Source: Limonium bicolor (Eukaryota > Streptophyta > Magnoliopsida > Caryophyllales > Plumbaginaceae). From it: 64,000 nucleotides of DNA. The notes beneath the pieces are model-generated. The model was not told the origin of the DNA. It made no database searches and saw nothing but the letters and a program-made list of their open reading frames with translations. Position numbers and translations under genes: made by a program. The stretch is taken from assembly GCA_023374045.1 (NCBI GenBank), contig CM041779.1:558001-622000 (forward strand), read 5' to 3'. Every line of letters starts with the position of its first letter. The stretch's first letter is position 1. Positions 24,028-36,322 of the stretch are shown in pieces.

Positions 24028-25948
24028 ATGGGATCCCGAGACCTCAAGCAATCATCTTCCAAAAGAAGAGGTAATTTGGTGGGATACTTTTCTTTTGCCC
24101 TGTCAATTCTCCTGATCGCCACCGTGATATACCAGAAATTCTTACTCGATACCAGCTTACATGGCGTCATCGAGAACTTTCCGTCGACCGCTGCTGCTAC
24201 GATCAAGACTTTTTTGAGGTCAGAAGCTCCATCGGCAACGATAATGTCGCCTAGTTATAACAGCTCCGACAAGGTTATTATTGCGGCTGATGACTTGGGT
24301 AATTAACTTGCAATATTGTTTGTTATTTGCCCTTTTCCTTAAAAAAGTACTATATGTTCTAATTTTAACTCCTTCCTTTATTTCACCTCCATTCTCGCCA
24401 ATTAATATTTTATGATTCTAGACTTTCTGATCAATTTATTCTCCCAAATAATCACAGGGAATGAAGCAGAAAAACAATCCATTTTCAAATGCAAACCTCG
24501 ACAACACTTCATCGTCATCATCAATTTCCGCAAATTCCTCCACATCCACACACACCATTCACCCAGCTCAAGATTATAGTCCATCTTCTACCATTACTCC
24601 CCACTCATGCTTAAGCAAACAAGAATCACCATCATACCAAAACCCTTCCCCACACAAACCCTCACTCTACCTTCTCTCCCAACTCCACTCCTACGAACAC
24701 CTTCATCGTCAATGCGGCCCCTACACCACTGCCTACAACCGTACCACCAGATTACTTCTCACGATGAACAACACCTCCACAAAAACAGAAGATGATGTTG
24801 ATGATCAATGCCGCTATGTCATATGGACTCCAACAGACGGTCTCGGTAGTCAAATAATCAGCCTCACTTCCACTTTTCTCTATGCCCTTCTCACTCGCCG
24901 TATCCTCTTAGTAAACTTTGGCCCAGACATCTCACACCTTTTTTGTGAACCCTTCCCACACTCCTCATGGCTCTTACCCCAAGACTTCCCCTACCGAAAA
25001 ACCCATGACCTTAAAACTTTACAAACCCTAATCAATGAAAACAACACCTTTCCACCACCGTCAATCCTCCACGTTGATCTTCGCAACCACCGAGTAAAAA
25101 CCTTCCACTATGACAATGTCCACACCCTTATACAAAAAATTCCTGTCCTAGTTTTTCAATCAAACCTCTACTATACACCAACATTATTCATGACTCCATC
25201 CTTCATGCCAGAAATCCACCAATTATTCCCTCATAAGACCCTTGTTTTCCATCACTTAGGGAGGTACCTCTTCCACCCATCGAATCTGGCATGGACCCAA
25301 ATCAAAGACTACTACAACTCACACTTGGCTCACGCCGATGTCAAGCTAGGGTTACAAATCCGAGTCTTTTGGTATGAACATGTACATCATAAAGTCGTCA
25401 TGGATCAACTCTTATCCTGCACCAAGACACACAACCTCCTCCCTAGACCAGACCATGTATTACCAGAGCAGGAGAACCTTCAAAGCTCAAAGGCCGTGCT
25501 GGTCGCATCGCTGTCGCGGCGTTATGCGAAACGATTACGGGAGGCATACGAGACAGATGAGGATGGGGAAGTGAAGGTGAGAGTGTATCAAGTGAGTTCG
25601 GAGGGGAGGCGGAAGTTTAAGAACAAGAAACAGAACATGATGGCGTGGGTGGAGATGTATTTGTTGAGTTTATGTGATGAGTTGGTGATCACGGGGCAAT
25701 CCACATTCGGGTACGTGGCTCAAGGGTTAGGAGGGTTGAAACCAGTGGTGATGAGGATTGGGAGGAAGAGGTATGGTACTCTTGATCGAAGAGGAGGAGG
25801 GGATCAGTGTTATAAGGCGGGGATGACTGATCCGTGTCTCATGGTTACGGCGAGAGATTATTATAAGTATGATAAATGGAGGAGGAAAGTTTTTCCAAGG
25901 GGTGTTAAGATGTGTGAGGATCGACTACAAGGGGTTAGGTTAGGTTAG
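24028..25948 (+). CDS. GT37 fucosyltransferase-like protein (xyloglucan-type), Golgi
   Basis: Exon 1 is 24028-24298. It encodes a short basic cytosolic tail (SSKRRGN), one membrane anchor (residues about 15-34, LVGYFSFALSILL) and a stem. Exon 2 is about 24458-25948. GT37 enzymes transfer fucose from GDP-fucose to cell-wall glycans in the Golgi, and type II topology fits. Family blocks in order: SCLSKQ..SPHKPSLYLLS, LHRQCGP, VIWTPTDGLGSQI..FLYALLTRRILLV, FCEPFPHSSWLLP, FHHLGRYLFHP, LGLQIRVF, AVLVASL, AWVEMYLLSL, STFGYVAQGLGGLKP, and a C-terminal CED. Two oddities: the block that is normally GLGNR reads GLGSQ, and joining exon 1 to exon 2 at the GT (24299) and AG (24457) leaves exon 2 one base out of frame. 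An ATG at 24461 opens exon 2 in the right frame without the anchor. A serine-rich insert precedes SCLSK. It is a divergent member, possibly broken or misassembled. Confidence 0.85.
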
Positions 25949-25967
25949 GTTAGGTTAGGTTAGGTTA
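25933..25967. repeat. (GGTTA)7 microsatellite containing the GT37 stop codon
   Basis: Seven perfect GGTTA units. The TAG stop of the GT37 frame (25946-25948) is inside the run. The unit equals TTAGG, the insect-type telomere repeat, but a seven-unit run inside a gene is not telomeric. Confidence 0.95.
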
Positions 25968-26300
25968 GGATAGGTTGAGGGAGGGAATTAATGTAGTTTG
26001 CAAGAGGAAATGTTTATTAAGGATTGTTTTTGTACATCTCAGGTTTTGTAATTTTGATATTTTTCAAGTGGTAGGTGAAAGTTTAATCACTATCTCTGTA
26101 TATTGAGCATCTTGCATATAATCTTAGTATTTGTTAGGACTTTGCTCTCAGCCCACACACATTATTTAACTAGGATTACGTAGATTATTTTATGGTTTTC
26201 AGAGTGTAGAACACCTTCAAGATAATGTGGCTTGAATTAATAATGACTTACAAAGTAGATAATGATTATTGTTTAGTATGAAAATCCATATCCAACTAGT
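25968..26300. other. 3' region of the GT37 gene, no further gene seen
   Basis: Presumed 3' untranslated region and intergenic AT-rich DNA between the GT37 stop and the poly(T) that marks the end of the LINE remnant. No distinct poly(A) signal could be assigned with confidence. Confidence 0.4.
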
Positions 26301-28430
26301 TTTTTTTAGATAATTAGAGCTTAAAGCCATTTTATTAAAAGAAAAAAGTGGTATATATAGGGCCTCATTAAAACCTCCTAGGTAAAACCCATTGGGAAAA
26401 AGCCTAGGAAGGAAAAAGAGTATCCACCACTAGAAATTACACTCTAACGTCGAAGCTTAGGAGTTTCAACAGGACATAAGCAAATCTTAACTGAAGGACC
26501 TAGATACAAACCGAGACTACTGTGACACACTAACACTTCAATCCTTGCTACCTTACACATAAAACAAGTGTCGTTTTTTAAAATCCTTCTCCCCTGGGTG
26601 CCAAATGAGATCGAGAACCAGACCCAATCTTGGTAAATATCATTCACTGACTCCCTCAAGTAGTGTACACCATCCTCATGCATCACCCAGGGCACAAACA
26701 ACCCTAGTAGTACTCGGATAGCTCTCTGCCCACTCTTTTACATGAATAAATTCTTCAACCAGACCTTTCCTTACCCTCAGGTCGCAAGGTGCTTGCACCA
26801 ATATCAGCATGCTTGTTGTCCTATTTGATTTTACCTTCATCTCAAGCATTAGCATCTTACTCTCTTCTCGGATCATGAAATCTCTAACTCCTCTTCATCC
26901 CACAAGACCACTATCCCTCATGATCTTCTTTAACCAGGTATTTTTGTGTTGCTGATCCACTTAGTTAGGTCACCACAAGACCTAATATTGAGATATTCAG
27001 GATTCGGGTCTCCTCCTCATCATCCGCTGCTTATCTTTAGAATTCATTCCCCTGATGTTTTGGAGTCCTACCAGCATCCTTCGTCACTTGCTCCGGTACT
27101 TGATTGGGACAGAATTTGGTTGATGATATTTGCTTTTGTTAGGCTTGGGTTCGGTACATGGCACCCTAGTTGTGTTAGCAGGTCAACACACTCTGCTGCT
27201 TCAATCTCTGCATTAATAATTTTTCCTCTGCCATCTATGGCTCGGGGTTGTATTCTATTTTGCGTTGACGGTGGAGTATTATGGATCAACTCCACAAATA
27301 GATCGAGACCACCTCTAACTGGAGATTTATTTTTTATTTCACTCGCTCGTCTGTCTGCCGTCAAATTGTCTTCGACTTGCCCTGGGAATTCAGGCACAGG
27401 GGTTGTCGTCTTCTGCATGTAACTGTGGATCGCATCAGGACTTGTTGGTTCAAAATTATCCTCCAGCGCTGTCGATACCGCTTCACGCGTCTCAGGGACG
27501 ATCATATCCCCTCCACTTTGTTGGGAAACTTTTCCCACCTGCTGCCTGATTGGGAGTTGAGCGTGTGTCTCCTCAAATGCTTCATTATTCCACTTATTAT
27601 TCCAACATAATGATTTGACACCCTCTTCATTAACTGACCCTGTTTCTTCCTCTAGGGACCCCCTTTGGGAATCGGGCGATCGGTTGCATTATGAATGCGC
27701 CGCCTCTTCCTCATGTGAACCATCTCCTCCTTTCTCAATTGCATGGTCAATTTTTCGGTGTTGAAGTTGACCTTCGCCAATATTCACGGCCGTATCAACC
27801 GTTTGAACAATACTCTCTGATTCTGATTTTTTGTGCTTAGATGTGGGGCCGCTGGCTTCAACTATACTTACAGGAAATTGTTGCTTATCCACATTAACCA
27901 TAATTTTCAAGTTTATCATCTGTAAGGTGAAGGTTTCAACCTGGATTCAAACTTTACCATATTCTATGAAGTGGCTCTCCTCATCCTCTATCTTGATTAC
28001 GTCTCCGACAGATTGCGCTATCTTGCATACATTTTTTTATTCCAAGCATGCAACGGTATACCTCGTAGGATGACCCAAGTTCTACGCTTCTCGAATTGGT
28101 CTTCTATAACCCATCGACGAACTTCAATCTATTCATTGTCCTTTAGCTTTTTCTGTGATTGGTTTATGACTGCCTCTACTTCCAGTGTGGTATTGAAAAC
28201 CATGAGGAATTTCTTCCTAGAGAACGCCAAGAGGCCGCCAATGTTTGGCCATGAAATACGCAAAAATTCCATTGCAGCCTTTGCCGACCTTTCTTCTTGC
28301 ATGGTGATGACTACACACTTACTTAGACATCATTTTATCCCTTTATCCGCCTGGACATTTATTGACAGTCTCATTGTTGCAGGAGCATGGGTTTTTTAAC
28401 TAGTACTATTTCTACATGTTCCCTTATGCT
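26300..28430 (-). pseudogene. Internally deleted LINE: ORF1 with DUF4283-like domain and a 3' end
   Basis: On the minus strand, starting near 28430, the pieces read as a plant LINE ORF1: FLRISWPNIGGLLAFSRKKFL (as short blocks), then WVILRGIPLHAWNKK, typical of the DUF4283 nucleic-acid-binding domain. A hydrophilic tail follows, including a 156-codon stretch at 27068-27538 (ECVDLLTQLG). The endonuclease/RT ORF2 is missing. The sequence then passes to a retroelement-like 3' tail (26300-26460, minus GGTTTTAATGAGGCCC) that ends in poly(A), seen as eight T at about 26300-26307 on plus. Several stops and frame changes make it a dead copy with an internal deletion. Confidence 0.7.
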
Positions 28431-30949
28431 TCCTCCAAGTCTTATTATGATCTTGAAGAAATCCTTTGAGTAAAAGATCTCCCATGCTTTCCTTCAAGTC
28501 CGATAGTGTAACACCCCTCATAACAATTACGTAATAATCGCTCACATGAACAGGAAATAAAGGCGTCTCACAGCGGAAGTAATTACATTAATAGATCTCA
28601 CATGGGTGTTACTTGCCACCACTCGCCCATGCGAGTGATGTACAGTAACAATTCTTAACAAAATTAAACATAAAAATACAATCCGCAGTGACAACGAGAT
28701 ACCACCTCCATTTCTATCTAAGTATCAAAACACAACTACGGTGAGCATCTAAATAATCCAAATCTTACAATGTCCTAACTACCCAATCCCGCACTTCGGC
28801 TTCAACGTTTTCAGCAACCTGCACAATAAGTGTAGTATCAGCGATAGACGCTGAGTATGCCGGATCTGGACCCTATTGGTCACTTGTCATTTTTAACCGT
28901 CTTGATATTAGATTGGTTTCATGCTTTTTCATTTTACAGATATGGTAAATACTGTAACAACATGCATGATTATATAATCATTCATCCAATCCAAATAGTC
29001 ATATATGGATATACATATCACTGTCATACAACATACAATACAATGGTATGAGAACTCAATCATCGTATGTTAACATTTCACATAGTACATCATCCTCGGC
29101 CCCGGCCTTCACATATTGTTTGTTTAAGTTAGCACAGTCGGGCGTCAGTTAGGACAACCCGAGATAAATCACTTGGACAGTAGTCCCACGTACACACAAA
29201 GGTGCTCACTGCCCTGATCATCCGAAGCTGGGACTTATTCACTTTGCCTTTGTAAAGGCGTCCATTTAGGTGGCCAAGGGCCTGGCCAACGGTAGCACAC
29301 TCCGCCTGACGATCTATCTAGGCTCGATCAGGATTTACTAGGGAAGACCCGATACGGGATATCCCAAGAGATCTCTACGCGCGACCAGCAGCCAATGACT
29401 GTCTGGATTAAGATACATCATCACTTCATTCATACTCCTTTTAGCTTTGTTAGTTAGATAGTCAGTAACAGTTTTTTGTTATGGAGTACATCACTTAATT
29501 TGTTGGCTGCCCTATGGGTCTTACGCATGCCTAGAATTATTCTAGGTAACATTCACGTTTGAGTCAAAGCTCTAGAGACCGACAATGTCGTGTCCCGTTC
29601 CTAAGTATTTTACTTAGGTTATAACTACATACTGGTAATACTTAGCGCATTAGGTCAGACAGCAGTGGTCACACACACATTTCGCATATGTAGTTTTATA
29701 TAAGTCGATCTATAGTCGACGTAATATTAGTCCCGTGGGACGTTCGTGCATAAATAAATAATGCAATGAACATAACTACACATCATACACACATACATCA
29801 CATACATACATTCACACAAGTTATTTTATCAAACAATCCGAGCCCGAGGAATTCCTCAGGACAACTCGGATCAAATCCCTTTACATACCGTACACCGTTG
29901 ACTAGATTCGTGCAGTGCAGACCACTAGAGCTTTCGAGCGCGTACGTCGGGAATGCGATCTAGTAATACAAGGAACACTAAGCGTCAATCCACATGACAG
30001 CACGATTCGGTATTCCCGAATAATATTTGAAATCCTAGTACTATGTCCCCAGACTTAACATTTGTTACTAGTTAAAGTATCGTTTTATATTTGATAACTC
30101 CTTACGCGTTGTGTGAGTTAATTCTCGGTTTACATTAGGGCATACAACCTTACGTTATACACTTATGATACTTCACTAGGGTTTACTTATCAAACCAAGG
30201 TCCTATACTATCCTTAGTATTTTATGTCGTTATAACTATAGTGTATACTTTATTTCTTGGTACGTGTTTATCTTGTATGTATGCATTTAGCATAACAGTT
30301 TGAATAACTACATCCTTAGCCCCATAATATTATTTGTGTTACGTTTGTTCTATAATGTTATACGGTACGATATTTTATGTGTCACTAGACTTTATTACAT
30401 GTGGCTTGGCAACTTAGGCGTATCGAAAATATATACACATGTATCACATTTGAGCTCCTTTATTATATGCTTCATCTCTCACAAAACTACCGCATAGCTT
30501 ATAATATATTGTAGATATTTAATTTTATAACATCAGAAACCTTGTGGTAAGGTATGACCCAAGGTCTTTTCACACTTGTCTAAATATCGGTTACATATAT
30601 ATGTACATCAAATTTCCTTTCACACTCAAACACACACATTAATTATAGATTGAAGACCCAGGTCTGTATTACAACTTAACCACTCACTGTATCTCAATTG
30701 AACAGAAATAAACATGACATCAGAAATCTGAAGTTCATGCCTCCATATATATTTTTTTGTATCTGTTTGGTAATTGAGTTGATTTCCAAATTCCTAATGA
30801 ATGTATCAGTCTAATCCCCCTCTTAGAAGTATTTTAAATTCTGATTAACTCTCTCCAATACTCACAACAATCTGTTCTGCTCCTTACAGAGACAGTTTAA
30901 CTCCTGAAATAAAACCGAAAACATTATTTATGTAACTTTCCTTCAAGTC

Positions 30950-33300
30950 TTTGCTCAGCCTTCTGGTCGGTTTCCAAATGCTTCACATATCAGCTACCCG
31001 AGTTAGTTAGGTTTTAAGCCCTTTAATCATTCAATGCCATTCACTTATACTCCCCGCAACTTAGTTATACAGAGATGGCAAATTCTGAGACTGAAACCAA
31101 AACAGAAACTGGTTTCATGGACTGTTGTTTCGTTTTCTGTTACTTAAATCATTTCTTAACCTTCCCCAACTTACTTAATGATTCGTTTATGTGTCTCAGT
31201 ATAGTTTTAACCTCTTACAAACCACTGCAACACTTTTATCTTCTGTAACAGGTCTATACAGAACATAAAACTCCTGGAATGGAACTCCAGTCAGGAACCG
31301 ACAGTTTCTCTTAAATTTGCTCTCTGCCTGTTATCTAAACTTATTTACAACTCTTCATAGCTGTTATACCCACTCAGTTAACATCTTATCAGGCCTTTAA
31401 ACTTAAGAACAACCCAAGGCAGCTTGTTACAGATTCAGAAATGGTCTGACTCGGTTCTGTGAGAAAACTGGAAGGGAAATAAAACTGAGATCAAAACTGG
31501 AATTTCATTCCTCCTGCTTGTCTTCCTGGGTTCACTCATTTAAGTTTCTTTTTCTTAGTCTGTTTAGACCCTAGCTAAGTGTTAAATTCCTAGGCAGTTC
31601 CAGGTGATAAGGCTTTTTCCTGAGCCAGCAATCTGTTACACAGAATCTAGGATCTGGAAACTGAAGCTGAATATTTTTGTCATCGTCTTCCCTGTGTAAT
31701 CATTTGTCTCCCAGCTTATCCCTCATTGCTAACTCATGTAATTAAGTCTTCTATCACAGGTTTAAATCTATACCAACTTGTGAATTTTACAGAATCATTC
31801 TTATACTTTAGTAAGGAAATTCCCAGAACTGAAATCAAAAGAACCACCACCCTGAAACACGATTATGATAACTACCCTTCTGTTGTTTGGTTTCTGTCTG
31901 TTATCAAAACTATCCCTTAGTTTTCCCCAAACTTGCTCAGTTACTTATTTATATGTTTTGACACAGTTCTTATCCTAAGTCACTAAGTTAAAGCTACACA
32001 AACCCACTCTTAATGGAACAAGCGGTTTCAGAATCAACCAACTGAAACATAAACTAATATCATGTCTTCTGTTTCTTTTTTCTACTTCCTAGTTTCCCAA
32101 GTTACTGCCTCTTGCAGTTAAATGTTTCACTTCGAGTTCTTTCCATAACAGACCTAAGGCAACCCCAGAACAACTCCATTGGTGCCACTGAAGTTGAGTA
32201 CACAGAAACCAATCTGTAGCAGAAACTCTGCAGCAGATGCGGTATATTTTTTTTTTCCATGTCTTTTCCTCTCTTGTTAGTGCATGTGTTTGATTCTCAT
32301 CCTCCCCAAACTGTTGACCCAGTTACTGCAGTATCTTATCAAACTTCTAAACCCGACCTAAATCCAAACAACTTCGTTACAGACACAGAAATAATCACTA
32401 CTGAACTGGAAGGAAATCTGAAACTGAATAAAACTGAAATCTGAAACTGGTGTTCCTTTACTTTTCTGTTTCTCTTATGGTTTCACTCATCAGGTTGCAT
32501 TTCCCCAGTAGACTAGCTACTTCATTAATTGTCTAGACATCCTTTTTAATCCTCATAGTAGTCCCAAAGAGACATGGAACACAGCCTGGAAGTTCTTTAC
32601 ACAGAAACAAAAGAACAACAGAAGACAATCTGCAACAGAAACTGCAACTACTGTAAGTACTTTCCTGTTGCTTTGTTTCCTGTTACCTAACTTCTTTCTT
32701 AATCTTCCCCACTTGTTTATGTAGTTTATTCGGTGTTTGACTCAAAATATACCCAAGGTGCTACGGTTAAAACTACCTGAGGTTGTTTATGCTGTAACTA
32801 GGAATTCTCATAGCTTAAAACCAAACTTAAGTTCTGCTATGTTTCCTTCTGTTCTGTGATCAAAGTGTTTTTGCGTCCTGCTCCTGAACTAGGTTTCAAT
32901 TCACTCTCATAGTCCATTTTAGTGGCTAAGTGTGTTATAAGACTTTTTGAATTCAAGGATAGACCACATCTTACAGAGGCAACTCTCCAGTAAGGCCTTC
33001 ACACAGAAACTCAAAGAAATCAGAACTGAAAACAGACAAACAGAAAAGACACTGATGCATAATTCTTTCCCTGTTACTTGGTTGTGCATCAGATTGGGTT
33101 CTGATTTCTTCATGAAGTTCTTATTCTCACTTAGGTGTGATAGAATGTTCAGGTTCCTTAACTCACAATATAAACCAAGCATACAGAACACAGACATCCT
33201 GGTTTTCCCTTTATGTTTTCCCTCATTACTAACCTGTGTAGTTTGGTGTTCCACTGAGGCTTTAAGTTTTTATCTGGCCCCTACTAACCTCACACTACTT
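30950..33300. repeat. ~194-bp degenerate tandem repeat in the LARD 3' LTR
   Basis: An anchor around (G)TTTAAA or TTTTAA, preceded by CTTA(G/C)TTA-like and followed by CCCAAGGC- or ACAG-like bases, recurs near 31205, 31396, 31580, 31761, 31965, 32135, 32345, 32550 and 32755. Mean spacing is about 194 bp. Units also contain AACAGAAACTG and TTTCTGTT(A/T)C blocks. The equivalent array in the other LTR is at about 43220-45600. Confidence 0.7.
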
Positions 33301-34696
33301 CAGTAATGTAACCACTCACGCAGGCCTCACGGTGGTTGGAAAACACTAGAAACACAAAGCATAATTGTTGCATCTGTTTCTTGTGCTTTTCTTTTCTTTT
33401 TTTTTGTTGTAATCAGTTTTCATTTATTTCTTCAACACCCTCTTGTTTAGAGGCTTAGCCAGTTGTATTCATCAGGTTTTAATTGTATTTTCAACTCAAG
33501 GACATTCAATATAACTGAGGCCACATGCTACAGAATCGGCATGGTTATCAGGTTGACAGGTTTAGTCTACCTTTTTATTTTCTGATCCCGAATCAGTTTA
33601 GAATTCACTCACCATCTAATGGCTTTACAACCTCTTCTTAGCTACGCCTCTGGTAGGACATGGAATTCCAGCTCCTTCGCCACTCAATACAGCTGAGGGA
33701 AAGTTCTCAGAGGTTATACTTGGTAAAGAAAGAGTACAACAGTTGTGGGAACTGGTAGAAGATTTACCTTCCACCTCAGTTCAAACCCGAAGATGCTGCT
33801 GCGTTACGGAGAGATTTTCTTGCCTGATCATATTGGAAGAAGGACGTCATGTTATTGCAGGTCAAAAAGACAGGGAAGCCCCCAGTTATGGAAGTCAAGA
33901 TTGAACAGAACTTCAAGAATACAAGAGACTGAGCAACCGGTATTTTTTTTTTCCTTCTGTGGTTATTATTCATGGCTTACCTACCAGAAGTTCTTGGAGG
34001 GAGTTGTCTCAGGACCTCCAGGATTCTACCCTCGGTTAACATGCAGTGTTCTTGCACGACAGATGCAGGCGTCTGAGGAACTGTGTTGAGCAGTCTCGGT
34101 CAGGACTGTGCAGAGACAAAGAAAGAAGAAAGGTAACAGACCCAAGACAACTGGTTTGGAGTATTACCAGGTGTTGCCTCGAGAAAAATGAAGCACCCCA
34201 CGGTTTCAACTTCCAGAGAGAGTTATACAAAGGCTGCGGGGAAAAGAGTCGGGAATTAAGGAGGATCCTCAGAATGGAGCAGAGATGAGTGACAGTGGAT
34301 GAGTAACTGAGAATCACCTCACCTGGAATCAGAACTGAGTCGCATTGCTTCAGGCGGCTCTTGCATGGGGTAAGCTCAGTTTTGAGTTGAGATGCTGAGA
34401 TACTGACTCAAGACCAAACTTGGTGGCTTTATCGGTTCATGATACTGATGCGTGGGAGTTTCAAAAGGCGACCCTGATGCCCAGACTTTACTACGGTCAA
34501 TGGAGTATGTAGTTGCGAGTTACAAGGAGCTGTCATGGGCGATTGAGAAAAATATGTAGGCCTGTCGCGTTGATAATTGTAGCCGTCTTGGTTTGAGATA
34601 TCCAAATCAGAGGGGAATGCGAGTGTGAATCTTTCTTTCTGTAACTCTAGTAGTGAGACACTAGTTATGATTCGTGGGTAGTTTATACTGAATTCG

Positions 34697-34766
34697 AGCA
34701 CAGCTCAAGCGGTTAAGGTTTCGGGATATGTACGAGAGGTCTCGGGTTCGAATCCCGGCTAGAGCA
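34697..34766 (+). other. tRNA-like segment (SINE-head type) in the 3' LTR
   Basis: CAGCTCAAGCGG (34701-34712) resembles an internal A box, and GGTTCGAATCC (34745-34755) is a perfect B box; spacing is as in tRNAs. The T arm folds (TCGGG/CCCGG around TTCGAAT), but the D stem and the 5' acceptor strand do not pair. A T-rich stretch (ATTTTTTTCC) follows at 34777-34786. It could be a SINE head or an old tRNA captured by the LTR. It is on the strand opposite to the LARD transcript. Confidence 0.65.
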
Positions 34767-35159
34767 TGTTGCTGTTTTATTTTTTTCCAGCCTTATTGTC
34801 TATTGATTGTATATAAATGACTATATTAAATTTAGCGTTACTAGTTGTATGTATACATATACGTATACGACTATTTTATTTGTCACGTTTTGGTTATATG
34901 TACAACGTTATGATCTTGTAACGCTATGTACTTTACACTTATATATCCGTATGTACATAAATACGGTAATACTAACTGTTCGTTATGTCACGTTTTCAAT
35001 TACAACATTATACGGGTACAAACTATTTATAGTAGTGTTCTAATATATATACAGCGTCATAATTTTGTAACGTTGTGTATATGTACGTATATAACGTTTT
35101 ATGCTTTAATGTTGTAAGTTATATATTTAAATAACGTTTAATTACTTAGGGGTATTTCA

Positions 35160-35171
35160 GTCTACCCCCTT
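35160..35171 (-). other. Polypurine tract of the LARD
   Basis: Minus strand AAGGGGGTAGAC, directly before the 3' LTR start TGAAATACCCC. A 7-bp hairpin, GACTTCG/CGAAGTC (35177-35183 with 35187-35193), lies just upstream on the transcript. Purine tracts in this position prime plus-strand DNA synthesis. Confidence 0.8.
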
Positions 35172-35685
35172 AAGGAGACTTCGTCCCGAAGTCGCTTTAC
35201 TTAAATAGGTGTATTAATAACTACCCTTACAATCCCATAATGTATATCTATGTGATATATCATTTACGCATATCGTGTTGTGCTAATACCGCACATAGCC
35301 CTCAATTGTGGCGTTAATTCAAACCCATATGGATATAGGTGATCCATCACCATCATCATTCCTATCAGTTCTACCAATCCTGAAAACCAACTCCCCGAGG
35401 TGTCATACCATATTGTCATTCCACATTCCATATCTAAGGATTTATTTTGTATCCATACTATACCATGTGTAATCAATCTACAAGGTACTATAAACATATA
35501 TATCCGCATATCATAAAGAACAATACTACATTCATGGATGTAGATACATCATCTCAAGAAGTATTTCATAAGATACATACAACAAGTGCACATCTCACAC
35601 AACAATCAACCACGTACGCCCCGCGTACCAACAACACCAACACTTGAACAAACAACATCACAAACAACGTCCAACAATCAACAAC

Positions 35686-36322
35686 GTATGCCCCGCATAC
35701 CCACAAACTATTGTATGACCCGCATACGAGATAACAGAATTTAGTGCAAACATGTGCACAGCCAAGAGGCTCTACCCCCCTTAAAAAGGGTTACGCCCCC
35801 GTACCCCACAAGTATTCGACAGCCGCCCAAGGAGCGCTGGGTACTTGACTCTCATAGAGTTCTCTAACTCTCATGTCGTTAGATTATTCTTCTATCAGAG
35901 AGGCAGGTATGACTCTAGCCCCTTCGGCTCTTAAATATGTATAAAGGGTGAGGCACGTATTTGTGCTCTCTTCTAAGTTCGTTCTAATAGGCCCACTCGC
36001 TCTGTATGCCCCGCATACCCACAAACTATTGTATGACCCGCATACGAGATAACAGAATTTAGTGCAAACATGTGCACAGCCAAGAGGCTCTACCCCCCTT
36101 AAAAAGGGTTACGCCCCCGTACCCCACAAGTATTCGACAGCCGCTCCACAAGGAGCGCTGGGTACTTGACTCTCATAGAGTTCTCTAACTCTCATGTCGT
36201 TAGATTATTCTTCTATCAGAGAGAGGTATGACTCTAGCCCCTTCGGCTCTTAAATATGTATAAAGGGTGAGGCACGTATTTGTGCTCTCTTCTAAGTTCG
36301 TTCTAATGGGCCCACTCGCTCT
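35686..36322. repeat. 318-bp tandem duplication in the LARD interior
   Basis: Copy 1 is 35686-36003 and copy 2 is 36004-36322, both starting GTATGCCCCGCATACCC. They are nearly identical apart from small indels (for example CCGCCCAAGGAG versus CCGCTCCACAAGGAG). Each contains GGGTTACGCCCCCGTACCCC and a CTCTCATAGAGTTCTCTAACTC block. A third start (TGTATG) is seen at 36322. Confidence 0.9.

Larger units (their letters stand above)
28507..35159 (-). repeat. 3' LTR of the LARD (6653 bp)
   Basis: Sense strand is minus: TGAAATACCCC at 35159 to GGGGTGTTACA at 28507. It is near-identical to 40768-47476; most differences are 1-3-base indels, with a substitution-rich patch at about 32455-32925. It contains the ~194-bp degenerate repeat (about 30950-33300) and a tRNA-like segment at 34697-34766. 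ORFs of 60-120 codons occur in both LTRs but share no features of real proteins and are frame-broken between copies. Confidence 0.95.

Noticed and set aside
25933..25967. Interstitial telomere
   Set aside because: Seven TTAGG units only; plant telomeres are normally TTTAGGG, and the run lies in a gene's 3' end.
33745..34288. ORFs of 80-124 codons in the LARD LTRs (for example 33745-34089, 45437-45811, 46047-46340)
   Set aside because: They recur in both LTRs only because the LTRs are duplicates, differ in frame between the copies, and show no motif, domain or composition of a real protein.
34697..34766. Functional tRNA gene
   Set aside because: D stem and acceptor stem do not pair, and no anticodon arm fits; only the Pol III boxes and T arm are convincing.
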